DNA from: Saccharomycodes ludwigii
Taxonomy: Eukaryota; Ascomycota; Saccharomycetes; Saccharomycodales; Saccharomycodaceae
Direction of reading: 5' to 3'
Length of the DNA stretch: 64,000 bases
NCBI RefSeq assembly: GCF_020623625.1
Contig: NC_060202.1
Coordinates: forward strand, 1,429,501-1,493,500
Part shown: positions 34,881 through 43,890 of the stretch, in pieces
How the letters are laid out: each line of letters begins with the position of its first letter
Position numbering within the stretch: the stretch's first letter is position 1
Notes under the pieces: model-generated
Seen by the model: the letters and a program-made list of their open reading frames with translations, nothing else
Told to the model about the DNA's origin: nothing
Databases searched by the model: none
Program-made: the position numbers and the translations under genes

Positions 34881-37319
34881 TCACCAATCATCACCCCAAT
34901 CGTCAATATCGTCCTGATTGTTATTTTTATGAGCTACGGAACGCTTGTTACTGTTATTACCGATCGACATGTTTTTAAAAGCCGTTTGCGAATTAATCTT
35001 TTTAGAGGCTGTTGTTATGCGTGAAGCGTTCGTTTTAATAGTTTTTCCGTGGCTTCTTTTGGGTTGTGTGGAAGCAATATCATCATCCATCCAGGATGGT
35101 TTCTGTATTGAAACCTTGGTACCGATATTATCCTTGGAAGTTGAGGACGTGGGGATTTTATTAGAGGTGACCTTAGAAGAAGTGTTTTTACTATCAATTT
35201 CTAAAAGATCGTTGTCATCATTGTCTTCAAATTCATCCCATGCAGAACCCCAATCATCGTCTATTATTTTTGGACTGTTATTTGATGTTCCTTTTACAGA
35301 TTTAAAGTCTTTTTTAGTCGATATTGATTTAGTAGTAAAAACTTTTTTTGTTCGTGGTTTGGCAGTTTTAACGGAATTATAATCATCTTCAGTATTCCAA
35401 TTGTCATCATCATCATCATCATTGTCACCTTGATCCCATAAACTTTCATCAGGGGTAGCTAACTTGTTATAGCTTGTATTATTGATTTTAATATCACCCA
35501 AATCCTTACATATAGAAGATTCTATTTTATTAGAATTTTTATTATCATAAAAAGAATTGTTCATATCTAGGCCTAAATTCGCAACCATTTCTCTAACTAG
35601 TACAAACTCATTAACATTTAATGATTCATTTATTTCACAGATATCGTTTTCATCGCTTGATTCCTCATTTAACTGTTCGTCGGTATAATCAGTGGAATCA
35701 ATAGTTTCTTCAACCTTTCGTTCCAACTCAGTACATATTTTTTTAAATACTTGGCTAGCTAATTTTCTAACTTTAGGGCTTCCATCCATCATAATTGGAG
35801 CTACGCCACTTAGTAATTTATTAATCAAGATATCAATCGGCCAATCATTAATTTTATTATCTTCGTCACTAATATCGTTTTTCCCCTTATTAGATATTAG
35901 TTTTTTATTAATTAATTTCAAACAATGTAATTTGACCCTTGTTGATTCGGCTGGTTGATTCAAAGTTTTAATTAGTGCGGTACTAACAATCAGTAAAGCT
36001 TTGTCCGCACCTTGATAATCAATCAATTTATCCAAAATATCGTTACACAAAATATCCAACACCATCAACTTAACCTTATAATTGCCCTTATTTATATTAG
36101 TTCTAATATTTTGTAAATTAGCTAAATGACGTAGGAAATCATTATTAATAATTTTCAAGTCAAGTTGAGATAATAAAGAGTTGGTATCGCCAGCTTCAAA
36201 CACTTTTAAGGTGTTCACTTTGATTTGTAAATTTTCGTCACTTAATCCAGTTAGAATTAAAGGATACAATTCTTTATTGATTGAAGTTTTAGGGAAAAAT
36301 GCTATATAATGTGGTAAAAATTTCAATAATAGAAATCTAACCTGTCTATTAGGACATTTGAGTTGTGTCAACACTAATGTTTTTGCTTGTGCTGGATCAC
36401 TGTGTTTAATGTTGGACAATGTTACGAGCAATAAAAGAAGTAACTTATTTTCGTTGGTACTATCTTGTGAAATATTGTTATTAGAAAGTAAATATTGGTT
36501 AAAAAAGGGCATGATAAATTTGTGACACAGATTAGGTGTAGTAGCATCCAATATGGTTGCTCCATTAACGTCGGGCAATAAAATTTTGGCCCATTGGATC
36601 AAAGTCGAAAACTGTTCTTGATTATCAGTGATAAATGGGAATTCATTCTGTAAAAAATCAAATAGTTGAATAAGTTTATATTGTGCTTTGATTTGATGTT
36701 GAAAACTTTTTAATATGGATAAAGAAGAAGATGCAAGTCTTTTCGCATTAATGTTGGTGTTGTTGGTAAGAAACTTCTTAAATTGGGGGAAATTGGACAA
36801 AATAAAAGTTTTAAATACTTGAAGGGTGTTATTGTTTCTATTGTCATTGTTACAAGGTACGATATTTTCCAAAGCAAAAATACACCATTCTCCGACTTTA
36901 TTGTAATAAATATCGTTATTTAAGTCCAATCCGGTGATCTCTAAATTATTCTCAACCAACAACTGTAAAATTTTGTTTAGTTGATATAGCCCTAAAGCTA
37001 TGGAGTCTTCGGTTTTTTCGGCATCATCATTTAGATGTAATTTAAACACTTGTTCGGTGACGATAATGTTAGAATCTGGGAAAACATCCAAAACTTTAAC
37101 TAAACCAGGTAATCTTAATTGTTTAGCATTCTTGAAAATCAAATCAGTGGTGTTGGTACTAGTGGAGATATCATTATTTTTATAAATAAATATGCAAACT
37201 TTTACATTGTTATCTTTTTTTGAGGATCCTGCATAAACATCCCATAAGCCTGTGGAGTATATAGGTGTTTTTTCTTGGTAATAAGGAAAGGAGCTGAAGG
37301 TATTTCTTAAAAAGTTCAT
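34881..37319 (-). CDS. CEX1: Cex1-like tRNA export factor (SCYL1 family)
   Basis: Cex1 is a cytoplasmic pseudokinase-HEAT protein that takes aminoacyl-tRNA from exporters at the nuclear pore and hands it to eEF1A. It also binds COPI. The 812-residue protein starts MNFLRNTFSSFPYY, followed by a kinase-like domain without intact catalytic motifs (about 20-240). HEAT-type helices follow at about 280-560. The acidic C-terminal third repeats Trp within Asp/Glu-rich clusters (DDDWGSAWDEFED, PSWMDDD, and the last residues DDIDDWGDDW), a feature of the SCYL1 family. S. cerevisiae Cex1 has 761 residues. The gene is YOR112W in position, here inserted between DBP2 and CYB5. Confidence 0.92.
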   Translation of the reverse strand: MNFLRNTFSSFPYYQEKTPIYSTGLWDVYAGSSKKDNNVKVCIFIYKNNDISTSTNTTDLIFKNAKQLRLPGLVKVLDVFPDSNIIVTEQVFKLHLNDDAEKTEDSIALGLYQLNKILQLLVENNLEITGLDLNNDIYYNKVGEWCIFALENIVPCNNDNRNNNTLQVFKTFILSNFPQFKKFLTNNTNINAKRLASSSLSILKSFQHQIKAQYKLIQLFDFLQNEFPFITDNQEQFSTLIQWAKILLPDVNGATILDATTPNLCHKFIMPFFNQYLLSNNNISQDSTNENKLLLLLLVTLSNIKHSDPAQAKTLVLTQLKCPNRQVRFLLLKFLPHYIAFFPKTSINKELYPLILTGLSDENLQIKVNTLKVFEAGDTNSLLSQLDLKIINNDFLRHLANLQNIRTNINKGNYKVKLMVLDILCNDILDKLIDYQGADKALLIVSTALIKTLNQPAESTRVKLHCLKLINKKLISNKGKNDISDEDNKINDWPIDILINKLLSGVAPIMMDGSPKVRKLASQVFKKICTELERKVEETIDSTDYTDEQLNEESSDENDICEINESLNVNEFVLVREMVANLGLDMNNSFYDNKNSNKIESSICKDLGDIKINNTSYNKLATPDESLWDQGDNDDDDDDNWNTEDDYNSVKTAKPRTKKVFTTKSISTKKDFKSVKGTSNNSPKIIDDDWGSAWDEFEDNDDNDLLEIDSKNTSSKVTSNKIPTSSTSKDNIGTKVSIQKPSWMDDDIASTQPKRSHGKTIKTNASRITTASKKINSQTAFKNMSIGNNSNKRSVAHKNNNQDDIDDWGDDW

Positions 37320-37727
37320 GTTTTGCTTATTTATATATATATGTATGTCTATTATTTTTATTTTTGGGTAAGTATTAAAAAAATAACTAAGTATTGGGTG
37401 ATTTATGTTATTATTTTTTTATTCAGTCTGATTTTAATTATATATTTTTTTTTTTTTTTTTTCTTTTTTTCGGAAAAAAAGAAAGAAAGTAGCCGAGTTT
37501 GTAAATATGCCGATAGTATTTCGGAAAACAATTTACAATTTACGTTTTCTATTTCCATTGACATTTGAAAAAAGGCTCAAATGCCGCAGCAATTAACTGA
37601 AATCATTATACAATATTAATATATATTCGTTTATAATAAATAAAATATCTCAGCACATTAAACGAACAAATGAACAACATAAAATAAAATAAATAAACTT
37701 GAATTAAACTATATAAATTAAACTATA
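37320..37727. promoter_or_regulatory. Intergenic: CEX1 promoter and CYB5 3' region
   Basis: The 408 bases contain a TATATATATATG stretch next to the CEX1 start, a T run at about 37446-37462 and AT-rich DNA toward CYB5. No gene or clear factor site was seen. Confidence 0.45.
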
Positions 37728-38108
37728 TCAACTCTTGTGTAATAAATACCCAACGATAGAAACAACAACAATAAAGATGGCCAAAGCCAATCTACCATTA
37801 CCCTTAGTGATTTGATTATCAGTCTCAGTACCGGCTTTAACTTCAGTTTCTACTTTTTCACTTGTAATATCTACATCACCAACATATAATTTTTTCAAAA
37901 ACTTAATAGCATCATCGGAATGACCAATATCAGCGAAATCCTTGGTGGCATCTTTAGCGGCCAAATCTATAATGACTTCGTCACCACCTGGATGTTCGTC
38001 AATAAATTTGGTACAGTTATAGACCTTATCATTAATTATAATCCATAAATCATCAGCAGTGTTATGCTCAGCAATTTCCTTATAAGTGAAAGTTTTAGGT
38101 TCTGACAT
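37728..38108 (-). CDS. CYB5: Cytochrome b5
   Basis: Cytochrome b5 is a tail-anchored ER heme protein that donates electrons to sterol and lipid desaturation and hydroxylation enzymes. The 126-residue protein carries the heme-binding fold at about 5-80, with axial ligands His39 (DEHPGGDEVI) and His63 (DIGHSDDA). A Lys/Glu-rich linker follows. The last 25 residues are a hydrophobic tail anchor (LALAIFIVVVSIVGYLL) ending HKS. S. cerevisiae Cyb5 has 120 residues. The position, CEX1 aside, equals YNL111C between DBP2 and NOP15. Confidence 0.97.
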   Translation of the reverse strand: MSEPKTFTYKEIAEHNTADDLWIIINDKVYNCTKFIDEHPGGDEVIIDLAAKDATKDFADIGHSDDAIKFLKKLYVGDVDITSEKVETEVKAGTETDNQITKGNGRLALAIFIVVVSIVGYLLHKS

Positions 38109-39067
38109 GTTTTTTGTTTTTGTTAATCTATAAATATTGCTACTTTATATTTTAATTTATTTTTTTTTTTTTTTTCTTTGAAAAGGAAGGGGGAGAAAAA
38201 AATGGTTAAAATTGAAGAATTGGTCGCTTAGCCTTAAATTTGTTCTTATGGGATAAGCGTTGTGAGACAAATTAGAATAACTGAAATAAAAATGGCTCGG
38301 TTTGAGACAGTGCAAATCGGAAAACAAAGAGGATTTGTTAATGTAGGAGTGAATGATAAAAAAAAAAAAAAAGAAAAGAAAAGAAAATTGAAAAAGAAAA
38401 AAGAAAAAAACATGACTTGTGGTTTTTATATATATCAAATTAAAAATTAAAAAATTAAAAAAAAAAAAAAAAAAAGTACAGCTGTGCGAATACCAGAAAT
38501 TGTAGTTTTCTTATTTTGGTTAACAACGATAAAATGTTTTTTTTTTATTTTTTATTTTTTATTTTCTATTAACGAAAAAAGAATAATAAAAGAGATCTTA
38601 AAGGAAGTAGAACAGTTATTTGCATCGTACAATGTGATATAATTCCAATAAACGAGGAACTCACAATTATTAATAATAAGAATTTATCGTTGAAAAAAAA
38701 AAAAAGAAAAATAATAATAATAATAATTCAACAAAAAAAAAATATCATTTATCATGCTCATCTACCGTTCTTTCCTCTATTTAATTATAACAGCCAAATT
38801 ATAATTCGAAACCGCTTGTACTTATCAAATAGAAAACATATCGGTTTCCATAAATTATGAAATTGGGTTCAAGAAAAATGCTTTATACAAATAATAATAA
38901 AACTTAAATAAAATACCACCATAACTAAACATAAAATTATAGTGCTTTTAACTATCTAATAAAAAATAAAATTTTATTAATATAAACGAAGGCCGAAAAA
39001 GAAGAAAAAACAACAAATTTTCATTATATATTAATAAAACAATAAAAACAAATCATGCTGCCATATG
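38109..39067. promoter_or_regulatory. Intergenic: CYB5 promoter and NOP15 3' region
   Basis: There is no credible gene in 959 bases. I see A/T runs (about 38158-38175, 38362-38412, 38453-38475), ATTTTTT repeats at about 38538-38570 and an AAT repeat near 38711-38727. No factor site stands out. Confidence 0.45.
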
Positions 39068-39666
39068 TTAAAACTTAAAATCAATGTCTTTCTCAGCTAA
39101 TTTCTGTAACCTTTTGTTATGTTTTACATTAGCCTTTATTTTTAACTCCTTAGCATTTTTCTCAATCTTGTTATCAGTAATAACCTTTGGCCTATACCTG
39201 CGTAAATTTTGAATTTTTTCATCGCCACCAGTTAGTAATTTGACGCTTAACAAGTGGCCCATAACCAAATAGTTGTCCATTGTTTCGCAAGCTATTTTAG
39301 CATCATCTTTATTAACAAATTCTATAAACGCATAATGTCTACTTTTACCTGTTTTCTTATTTCTAGCTAATCTTACATCTTTCAAATCACCAAATTGTGA
39401 AAAATACTTGGCTAATTCATCCTCATGGAAGCCATTAGGTAACCTGCCAACATATATAATACGGGAAGGTGTAGCAGTCGTATCATTTTCTTTACTATTT
39501 TTTTTTCAGCTTGCTTTTTTTTATCTAGTTTCTTAATAGTATGTTTATTGTCTTTTGAGACATTGGCAGAGGTGGTCAAAGTACTGTCATCAGTTTCGAA
39601 GCCTTTGATCAATGGTTCTTCTTCTTGATCTTTTTTATTATTTTTTATTATTTTTTCAGATGCCAT
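39068..39666 (-). CDS. NOP15: Nop15-like RRM ribosome-assembly factor (frame broken at a homopolymer)
   Basis: Nop15 is a nucleolar RRM protein that binds the ITS2 pre-rRNA and is essential for 60S assembly in S. cerevisiae. The first part (39412-39666) gives the acidic/basic N-terminus. The RRM continues in another frame with RNP2 IIYVGRLP, then FGDLKDVRLARNKKTGKSRHYAFIEF, which includes RNP1, and a basic C-terminal tail. The frame change maps to a 9-base T run at 39498-39506. With one more base in the run, the sequence reads EKKNSKENDTTATPSRIIYV and the protein is 199 residues, against 220 in S. cerevisiae. A real break would delete the RRM of an essential factor, so an undercalled homopolymer is more likely. 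Position: YNL110C. Confidence 0.9.
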
Positions 39667-40139
39667 AATTCTTAGTATATATTCTGTTGTATCTTTTCTA
39701 TTGTTATTATTTGCTTCTTAATGGTTTTTAGCCAGTAGTAGTAATTCGTGTAGAAATGTTGCTTTTCAATAAATGTTTATAAATTATTCAACTACATAAT
39801 GTTAGTTATTTTATTTTCAATATTTTGATAGAAAAAATGATTTTTCTACAAAAAAAAAAAAGAAAAAAAAAAAAAAAAAAAAAAAAAAGAAACGTTCAAT
39901 TAAAAAAAAAAAAAAAAAGTATATATCCGATGAAATCAATACGGATATCTCGTACAACTTAGCCTTTTTTTTTAATTCTTATTGTTGTTGTTATTTTTAA
40001 CAGTTTACAATCTCAAGTTGCTATCAATATCAAATAAGTTTTCAGTTTTTTTTTTTTTTTTTTTTTTCCTTTGATGAAAATTATTTTGGTGTAAAGCATA
40101 ATTAAAAACGCTAAATCAGACATAATATATATTCAGAAA
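39667..40139. promoter_or_regulatory. Divergent promoter region, NOP15 and the Maf gene
   Basis: The 473 bases contain two A-rich blocks (39849-39889 and 39902-39918), a 23-base T run at about 40046-40068, and TCCGATGA / ACGGATAT elements near 39925-39955. No gene was seen. Confidence 0.45.
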
Positions 40140-40850
40140 ATGCCGTTTATCAAAGATTTATCCGATAAATATCATATTGTATTAGGATCCTCATCACCAA
40201 GAAGATTGGATATATTAACTAATAATATAGGATTGGCTGAAATTGAAGTAATTATTCCCACTTTTGAAGAAAATTTAGACAAGGGCAATTATATCAATAA
40301 TCCTTTGCAGTATGTCCTGGATACATCATATTATAAAGCTTTAAATCTGCTTGATATCATACAAAATAGTAATAATTTTTCTACCAATAAAAATAAACCT
40401 GTTATCTGTATATGCTGTGACACTATAGTTACAAAAAACAATATCATATATGAAAAGCCTTCCAGTCCTGCTGAAAATCTTAAAAATTTAAAAGAATTCT
40501 GCTATTCCAATGGTAATAAAAGTAATAACATTGTTTCTGTCATTAGTTCTGTAGTTATTATAGAAATTAACAACAAAAATATTAATAATAATGAACAGAC
40601 TTGCATTAAAAATTACAAGCTACACAAATTCCATGAAATTACAAATTTAGAATTTGATCCAGAAACACCTATCGAATTAATCAAAGATTGGGTTGATACT
40701 GGGAATGGATTAAACGCAAGTGGTGGCTTCCAAATACAAAAATTTAGTGGTTGTTTTATATCTAAAATTGACGGTGATTACTTCAATGTTATGGGGTTGC
40801 CCTTTAATAAAACTGTTAAAACATTGTATGATATTTATAAAAATAACTAG
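40140..40850 (+). CDS. Maf/Ham1-type nucleotide pyrophosphatase (YOR111W-like)
   Basis: The Maf (Ham1-related) family hydrolyses non-canonical or modified nucleoside triphosphates to monophosphates and acts in house-cleaning. This 236-residue protein shows the family signature LGSSSPRRLDIL at about 15-26, a CCDTIV strand-turn with the catalytic Asp at about 96-101, and the C-terminal GGFQIQKFSGCFISKIDGDY-like block with NVMGLPF. The middle contains an Asn-rich insert. S. cerevisiae YOR111W has 232 residues and is uncharacterised. The stop lies only 20 bases from the TFC7 stop in a tail-to-tail arrangement. Confidence 0.9.
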   Translation: MPFIKDLSDKYHIVLGSSSPRRLDILTNNIGLAEIEVIIPTFEENLDKGNYINNPLQYVLDTSYYKALNLLDIIQNSNNFSTNKNKPVICICCDTIVTKNNIIYEKPSSPAENLKNLKEFCYSNGNKSNNIVSVISSVVIIEINNKNINNNEQTCIKNYKLHKFHEITNLEFDPETPIELIKDWVDTGNGLNASGGFQIQKFSGCFISKIDGDYFNVMGLPFNKTVKTLYDIYKNN

Positions 40851-40870
40851 TTCGTATTGATTACATATGT

Positions 40871-42160
40871 TTACATAGGAGTATTGTATTCTGTTAATTT
40901 CAAAACATCCTTGACAATTTTTATATTGTGCTCTTCTAAATCATTGTTAGCCTCTTTTGATTTTTTCTGTGTGTCTTCGCCTTCTTTCTCTGATTCATTT
41001 CTTGTTATTACTAATTCAGTTCCTACCAACTTATTCCATTCTCCTCTATATATTTTATCTCCTATTTTAATTAATGGTGATTCTGAATCTAATCCTGAAT
41101 ACTGAAAAATAGTTGGGTCATCGTCATCTTCAATACCGTTAGGATTGTTGTTATCTTTATCCAAAGATGTAGAATTTGATGATTTAGTATTACCATTATC
41201 TTTTTTTGTTATTTTGGTTGGATTTTTGCTAGTTACAGGTAATTGAATAGTAACGAAAACGTCCTCGGTAATATATTCATCGTCAGCACCTTTGTTTTCA
41301 TCAATATTGATCGAATCAGAACCCTTATTAAAACCACTCATATTTTGTTGTTGTTTTTTTAGCTTCATTTCCTCATCAGAACCTGCCTCCGCTTTTGTCC
41401 TGAAATCCCAATGCATCTCTTCGCCTTTAGTTAAAAACTCAGTATTGCCGTTCATAATCATAACCCAGTGTCTGTTCAACACATTTAATTTGTTTCCATT
41501 GGTAATATTTTGCTCTTCGGTACAAATATACTTATCTATAGAACAAGCACCACTTCTAATAATAGTACCCTTGTTATCAAGAGGCTGTAATACATTATCA
41601 AAACCCAACAAAGCCATCCCCAAAGCAATTTTGGTTGCCGCATGAGTAACAATCATTATTCTTTCTACAGCGGGGAATCCACGCTCGACTTTATTAATAA
41701 ATTGTGGCCAAAATTTTAAACATCTTTGCATTATAGAATCATCAGTCTCACCCAACTTGTTAGGTATAACCTCACACCACATGTCTTTTTCAATGTATTT
41801 TTCTCCATGAAGGAACAACTTTCGTAAAAGTTCAGGCTTGGCAGGTTGTGGGATACAATATCTCTTTTCTTTGTAATATTCTCCAACCCCAGTATCTAGC
41901 TGGATCGTTTTATCTAAAAGTTGAGCAAGCGGATAAATAGTCTGAATACATCTATAGAATGGTGAACTGATTAATAATTGTGGTTGTTCCTCCTCCGGCA
42001 ATGAGTGAATATAATGTGCTAACTCCTGTGCTTGATTTTCACCGTGTGAAGCTAAGGGAACGTCACTATCTACACCTGTTGGTGGTGGTGGATACGGTCC
42101 ATTAGGTAACCAGTTGGATCTATAACCGTGTCTAGCAATATATATTGTGTTAACTACCAT
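40871..42160 (-). CDS. TFC7: TFIIIC subunit tau55 (Tfc7)
   Basis: Tfc7 is the tau55 subunit of TFIIIC, which binds the A and B blocks of tRNA genes for RNA polymerase III. The 429-residue protein has an N-terminal histidine-phosphatase-like domain with Arg10-His11-Gly12 (ARHGYRSNW) and a second His at 173 (VTHAATK). A Tau95-interacting, acidic/Asn-rich C-terminal domain follows at about 270-429, with DDPTIFQYSGLDSESPLI. S. cerevisiae Tfc7 has 435 residues and a paralogue, YNL108C, with the phosphatase domain alone; the C-terminal extension here fits Tfc7. The position is YOR110W. Confidence 0.92.
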   Translation of the reverse strand: MVVNTIYIARHGYRSNWLPNGPYPPPPTGVDSDVPLASHGENQAQELAHYIHSLPEEEQPQLLISSPFYRCIQTIYPLAQLLDKTIQLDTGVGEYYKEKRYCIPQPAKPELLRKLFLHGEKYIEKDMWCEVIPNKLGETDDSIMQRCLKFWPQFINKVERGFPAVERIMIVTHAATKIALGMALLGFDNVLQPLDNKGTIIRSGACSIDKYICTEEQNITNGNKLNVLNRHWVMIMNGNTEFLTKGEEMHWDFRTKAEAGSDEEMKLKKQQQNMSGFNKGSDSINIDENKGADDEYITEDVFVTIQLPVTSKNPTKITKKDNGNTKSSNSTSLDKDNNNPNGIEDDDDPTIFQYSGLDSESPLIKIGDKIYRGEWNKLVGTELVITRNESEKEGEDTQKKSKEANNDLEEHNIKIVKDVLKLTEYNTPM

Positions 42161-42360
42161 TTATGTATTTATGCCGTTGTCGAAGTTTAGTTTGCCTTTT
42201 CCTTTTGGCAGAATGACGTAACTTTTTTTTTTTTCCCCCTCTTCTTTATCGATCGGAAGTAAGTTGAAGATTGATTTGATCAATCTTAATAAAAAAAAAA
42301 AAAAAGGATAAAAAAGCGAAAACTGAAAAGGAAAATAAATGTACTACATACATATATATA

Positions 42361-42378
42361 TGTGTGTGTGTGTGTGTG
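42361..42378 (+). repeat. (TG)9 microsatellite
   Basis: Nine TG units follow a short TA repeat, about 200 bases upstream of TFC7. This simple repeat is likely to vary in length. Confidence 0.85.
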
Positions 42379-42494
42379 TATTTACGGATAATGATCTTTA
42401 ACTGCAGCCTATAATTTTTTAACTTTGGATAAAATTTGAATCTTTAATGAAACTTTTTTTTTTTTTTTTTTCTTATAGTAAAGTACTGATAACT

Positions 42495-42500
42495 CACGTG
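42495..42500. promoter_or_regulatory. Cbf1-type E-box CACGTG in TFC7/YAF9 promoter
   Basis: The extended TCACGTG core lies 335 bases from TFC7 and 427 bases from YAF9. It is a motif match only, and which gene it serves is unknown. Confidence 0.4.
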
Positions 42501-42926
42501 GATAGTATTTTTAGAAGAATATTATAAAGATTCGTGTATTAACCAATAATAGACAAATAGAATGTTTACTTTATTATTATTATATATTTTTGTTTACTTT
42601 TTAAAGGGAATTTGTTATGATTTCCTGCAGATTAACATAAAATTATAAAAATAATAAACATAAATATCACTATTTATCCGATTTCCCTTTTGTCCTCATG
42701 TATCCGGATAAAAGCGCATTGTACCGGTAATAATAATAATACCGAAAAATAATTTCTTATTATTAAATCTTTCAAATTTAAAAACTCGTCTTTAGCTAAA
42801 CTATGCATTTATTTCTCTCACTGTGTTATCCAAAGAAAAAAAAAAAAATATCAACAACAATAGCAATATAGTAACAAAAAAAAAAAGTCTATTTCCTCCT
42901 TTTAAATTTTAAATCTTGTAATCAAA

Positions 42927-43700
42927 ATGAGTTCAGATAGTGTAATAGACAATAAAAGGATTAAAAAATTAGCTATATCTAAACCTATAGTGTATGGCAA
43001 TACTGCCAAAAAATTAGAAGAAAGCGCAAGAACTGATTATATCCCTAAAGAGCATACTCACTTATGGACTGTTTTTGTTAAATCGCCAACAATCAATGGC
43101 GATCAAGATTTGACAAAGTATATTAAAAAAGTCATTTTCAAATTGCATGAAACTTATCCAAATTCCATTCGGACTATCGAACAACCACCTTTTGAAGTCA
43201 CCGAAACAGGTTGGGGCGAATTTGAAATTAATATCAAAATTGTTTTTCAGGATGGTAGCAACGAAAAAATTATCAATTTTTACCATCTACTAAGATTACA
43301 CCCATACTATATGATACCAAATGTCTCAACTGACAATGGTACTCCTAATAATGGCACGAACGCTAATAAAGATATTAAAAACACACATACAATTGTACCT
43401 GCTTTTAAAAAGCAAAATGTAATTGCAAAAGATGGTGAAAAATTGAAAATAGATGAAGATAAAGGTCATGTACAAAGCTTGTTTTTCGACGAAATCGTAT
43501 TTAATGAGCCTTATATAAAATTTTTTCAACACAACTTATTAGCCCCTTCAATATTGCCAAATAATAAAACAGATGCTAAAATTCAGCCATTTTCTCGACA
43601 ATTGGAATTAGAAGAAATTAAAAGGTTGGATGTTGCAACGGAGGAGGTGGAAAAACAAATAAAGGAATATCACCAAAAGCTTATAGATTTACAGAAATGA
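42927..43700 (+). CDS. YAF9: YEATS-domain chromatin protein Yaf9
   Basis: Yaf9 is shared by the SWR1 (H2A.Z exchange) and NuA4 (H4 acetyltransferase) complexes and reads acylated histones. The 257-residue protein carries the YEATS fold at about 25-185, with KPIVYGNTAKKLE, HTHLWTVFVKSP, FKLHETYPNSIRTIEQPPFE and TGWGEFEINIKIVF all conserved. A variable insert of about 40 residues with NGTPNNGTNANKD lies between beta strands. A C-terminal coiled coil follows at about 225-257. S. cerevisiae Yaf9 has 226 residues. It converges on INP52/53 with a 190-base spacer. Position YNL107W. Confidence 0.96.
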   Translation: MSSDSVIDNKRIKKLAISKPIVYGNTAKKLEESARTDYIPKEHTHLWTVFVKSPTINGDQDLTKYIKKVIFKLHETYPNSIRTIEQPPFEVTETGWGEFEINIKIVFQDGSNEKIINFYHLLRLHPYYMIPNVSTDNGTPNNGTNANKDIKNTHTIVPAFKKQNVIAKDGEKLKIDEDKGHVQSLFFDEIVFNEPYIKFFQHNLLAPSILPNNKTDAKIQPFSRQLELEEIKRLDVATEEVEKQIKEYHQKLIDLQK

Positions 43701-43890
43701 ATTTAAAAAAAAATAATAAAATAAATTATCAGCAAGTTTAAAATTGAAAAGCTTGAATTGTAAACACAAAGGGGGAAAAAAAAATAGCTATAAATACATG
43801 AAATGAACCCATTTTTTTTTTCTCCTTTTTTATTCAAATAATAAAAAAAAAAAATTAAATTAAATAAAAAAAAATAATACACCACTTGAT

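Larger units (their letters stand above)
42161..42926. promoter_or_regulatory. Divergent promoter region, TFC7 and YAF9
   Basis: The 766-base spacer holds a (TG)9 repeat at 42361-42378, a TCACGTG E-box at 42494-42500, T and A runs (about 42456-42472, 42838-42849), and a 10-base palindrome TATCCGGATA at 42701-42710. No gene or RNA was recognised. Confidence 0.55.
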
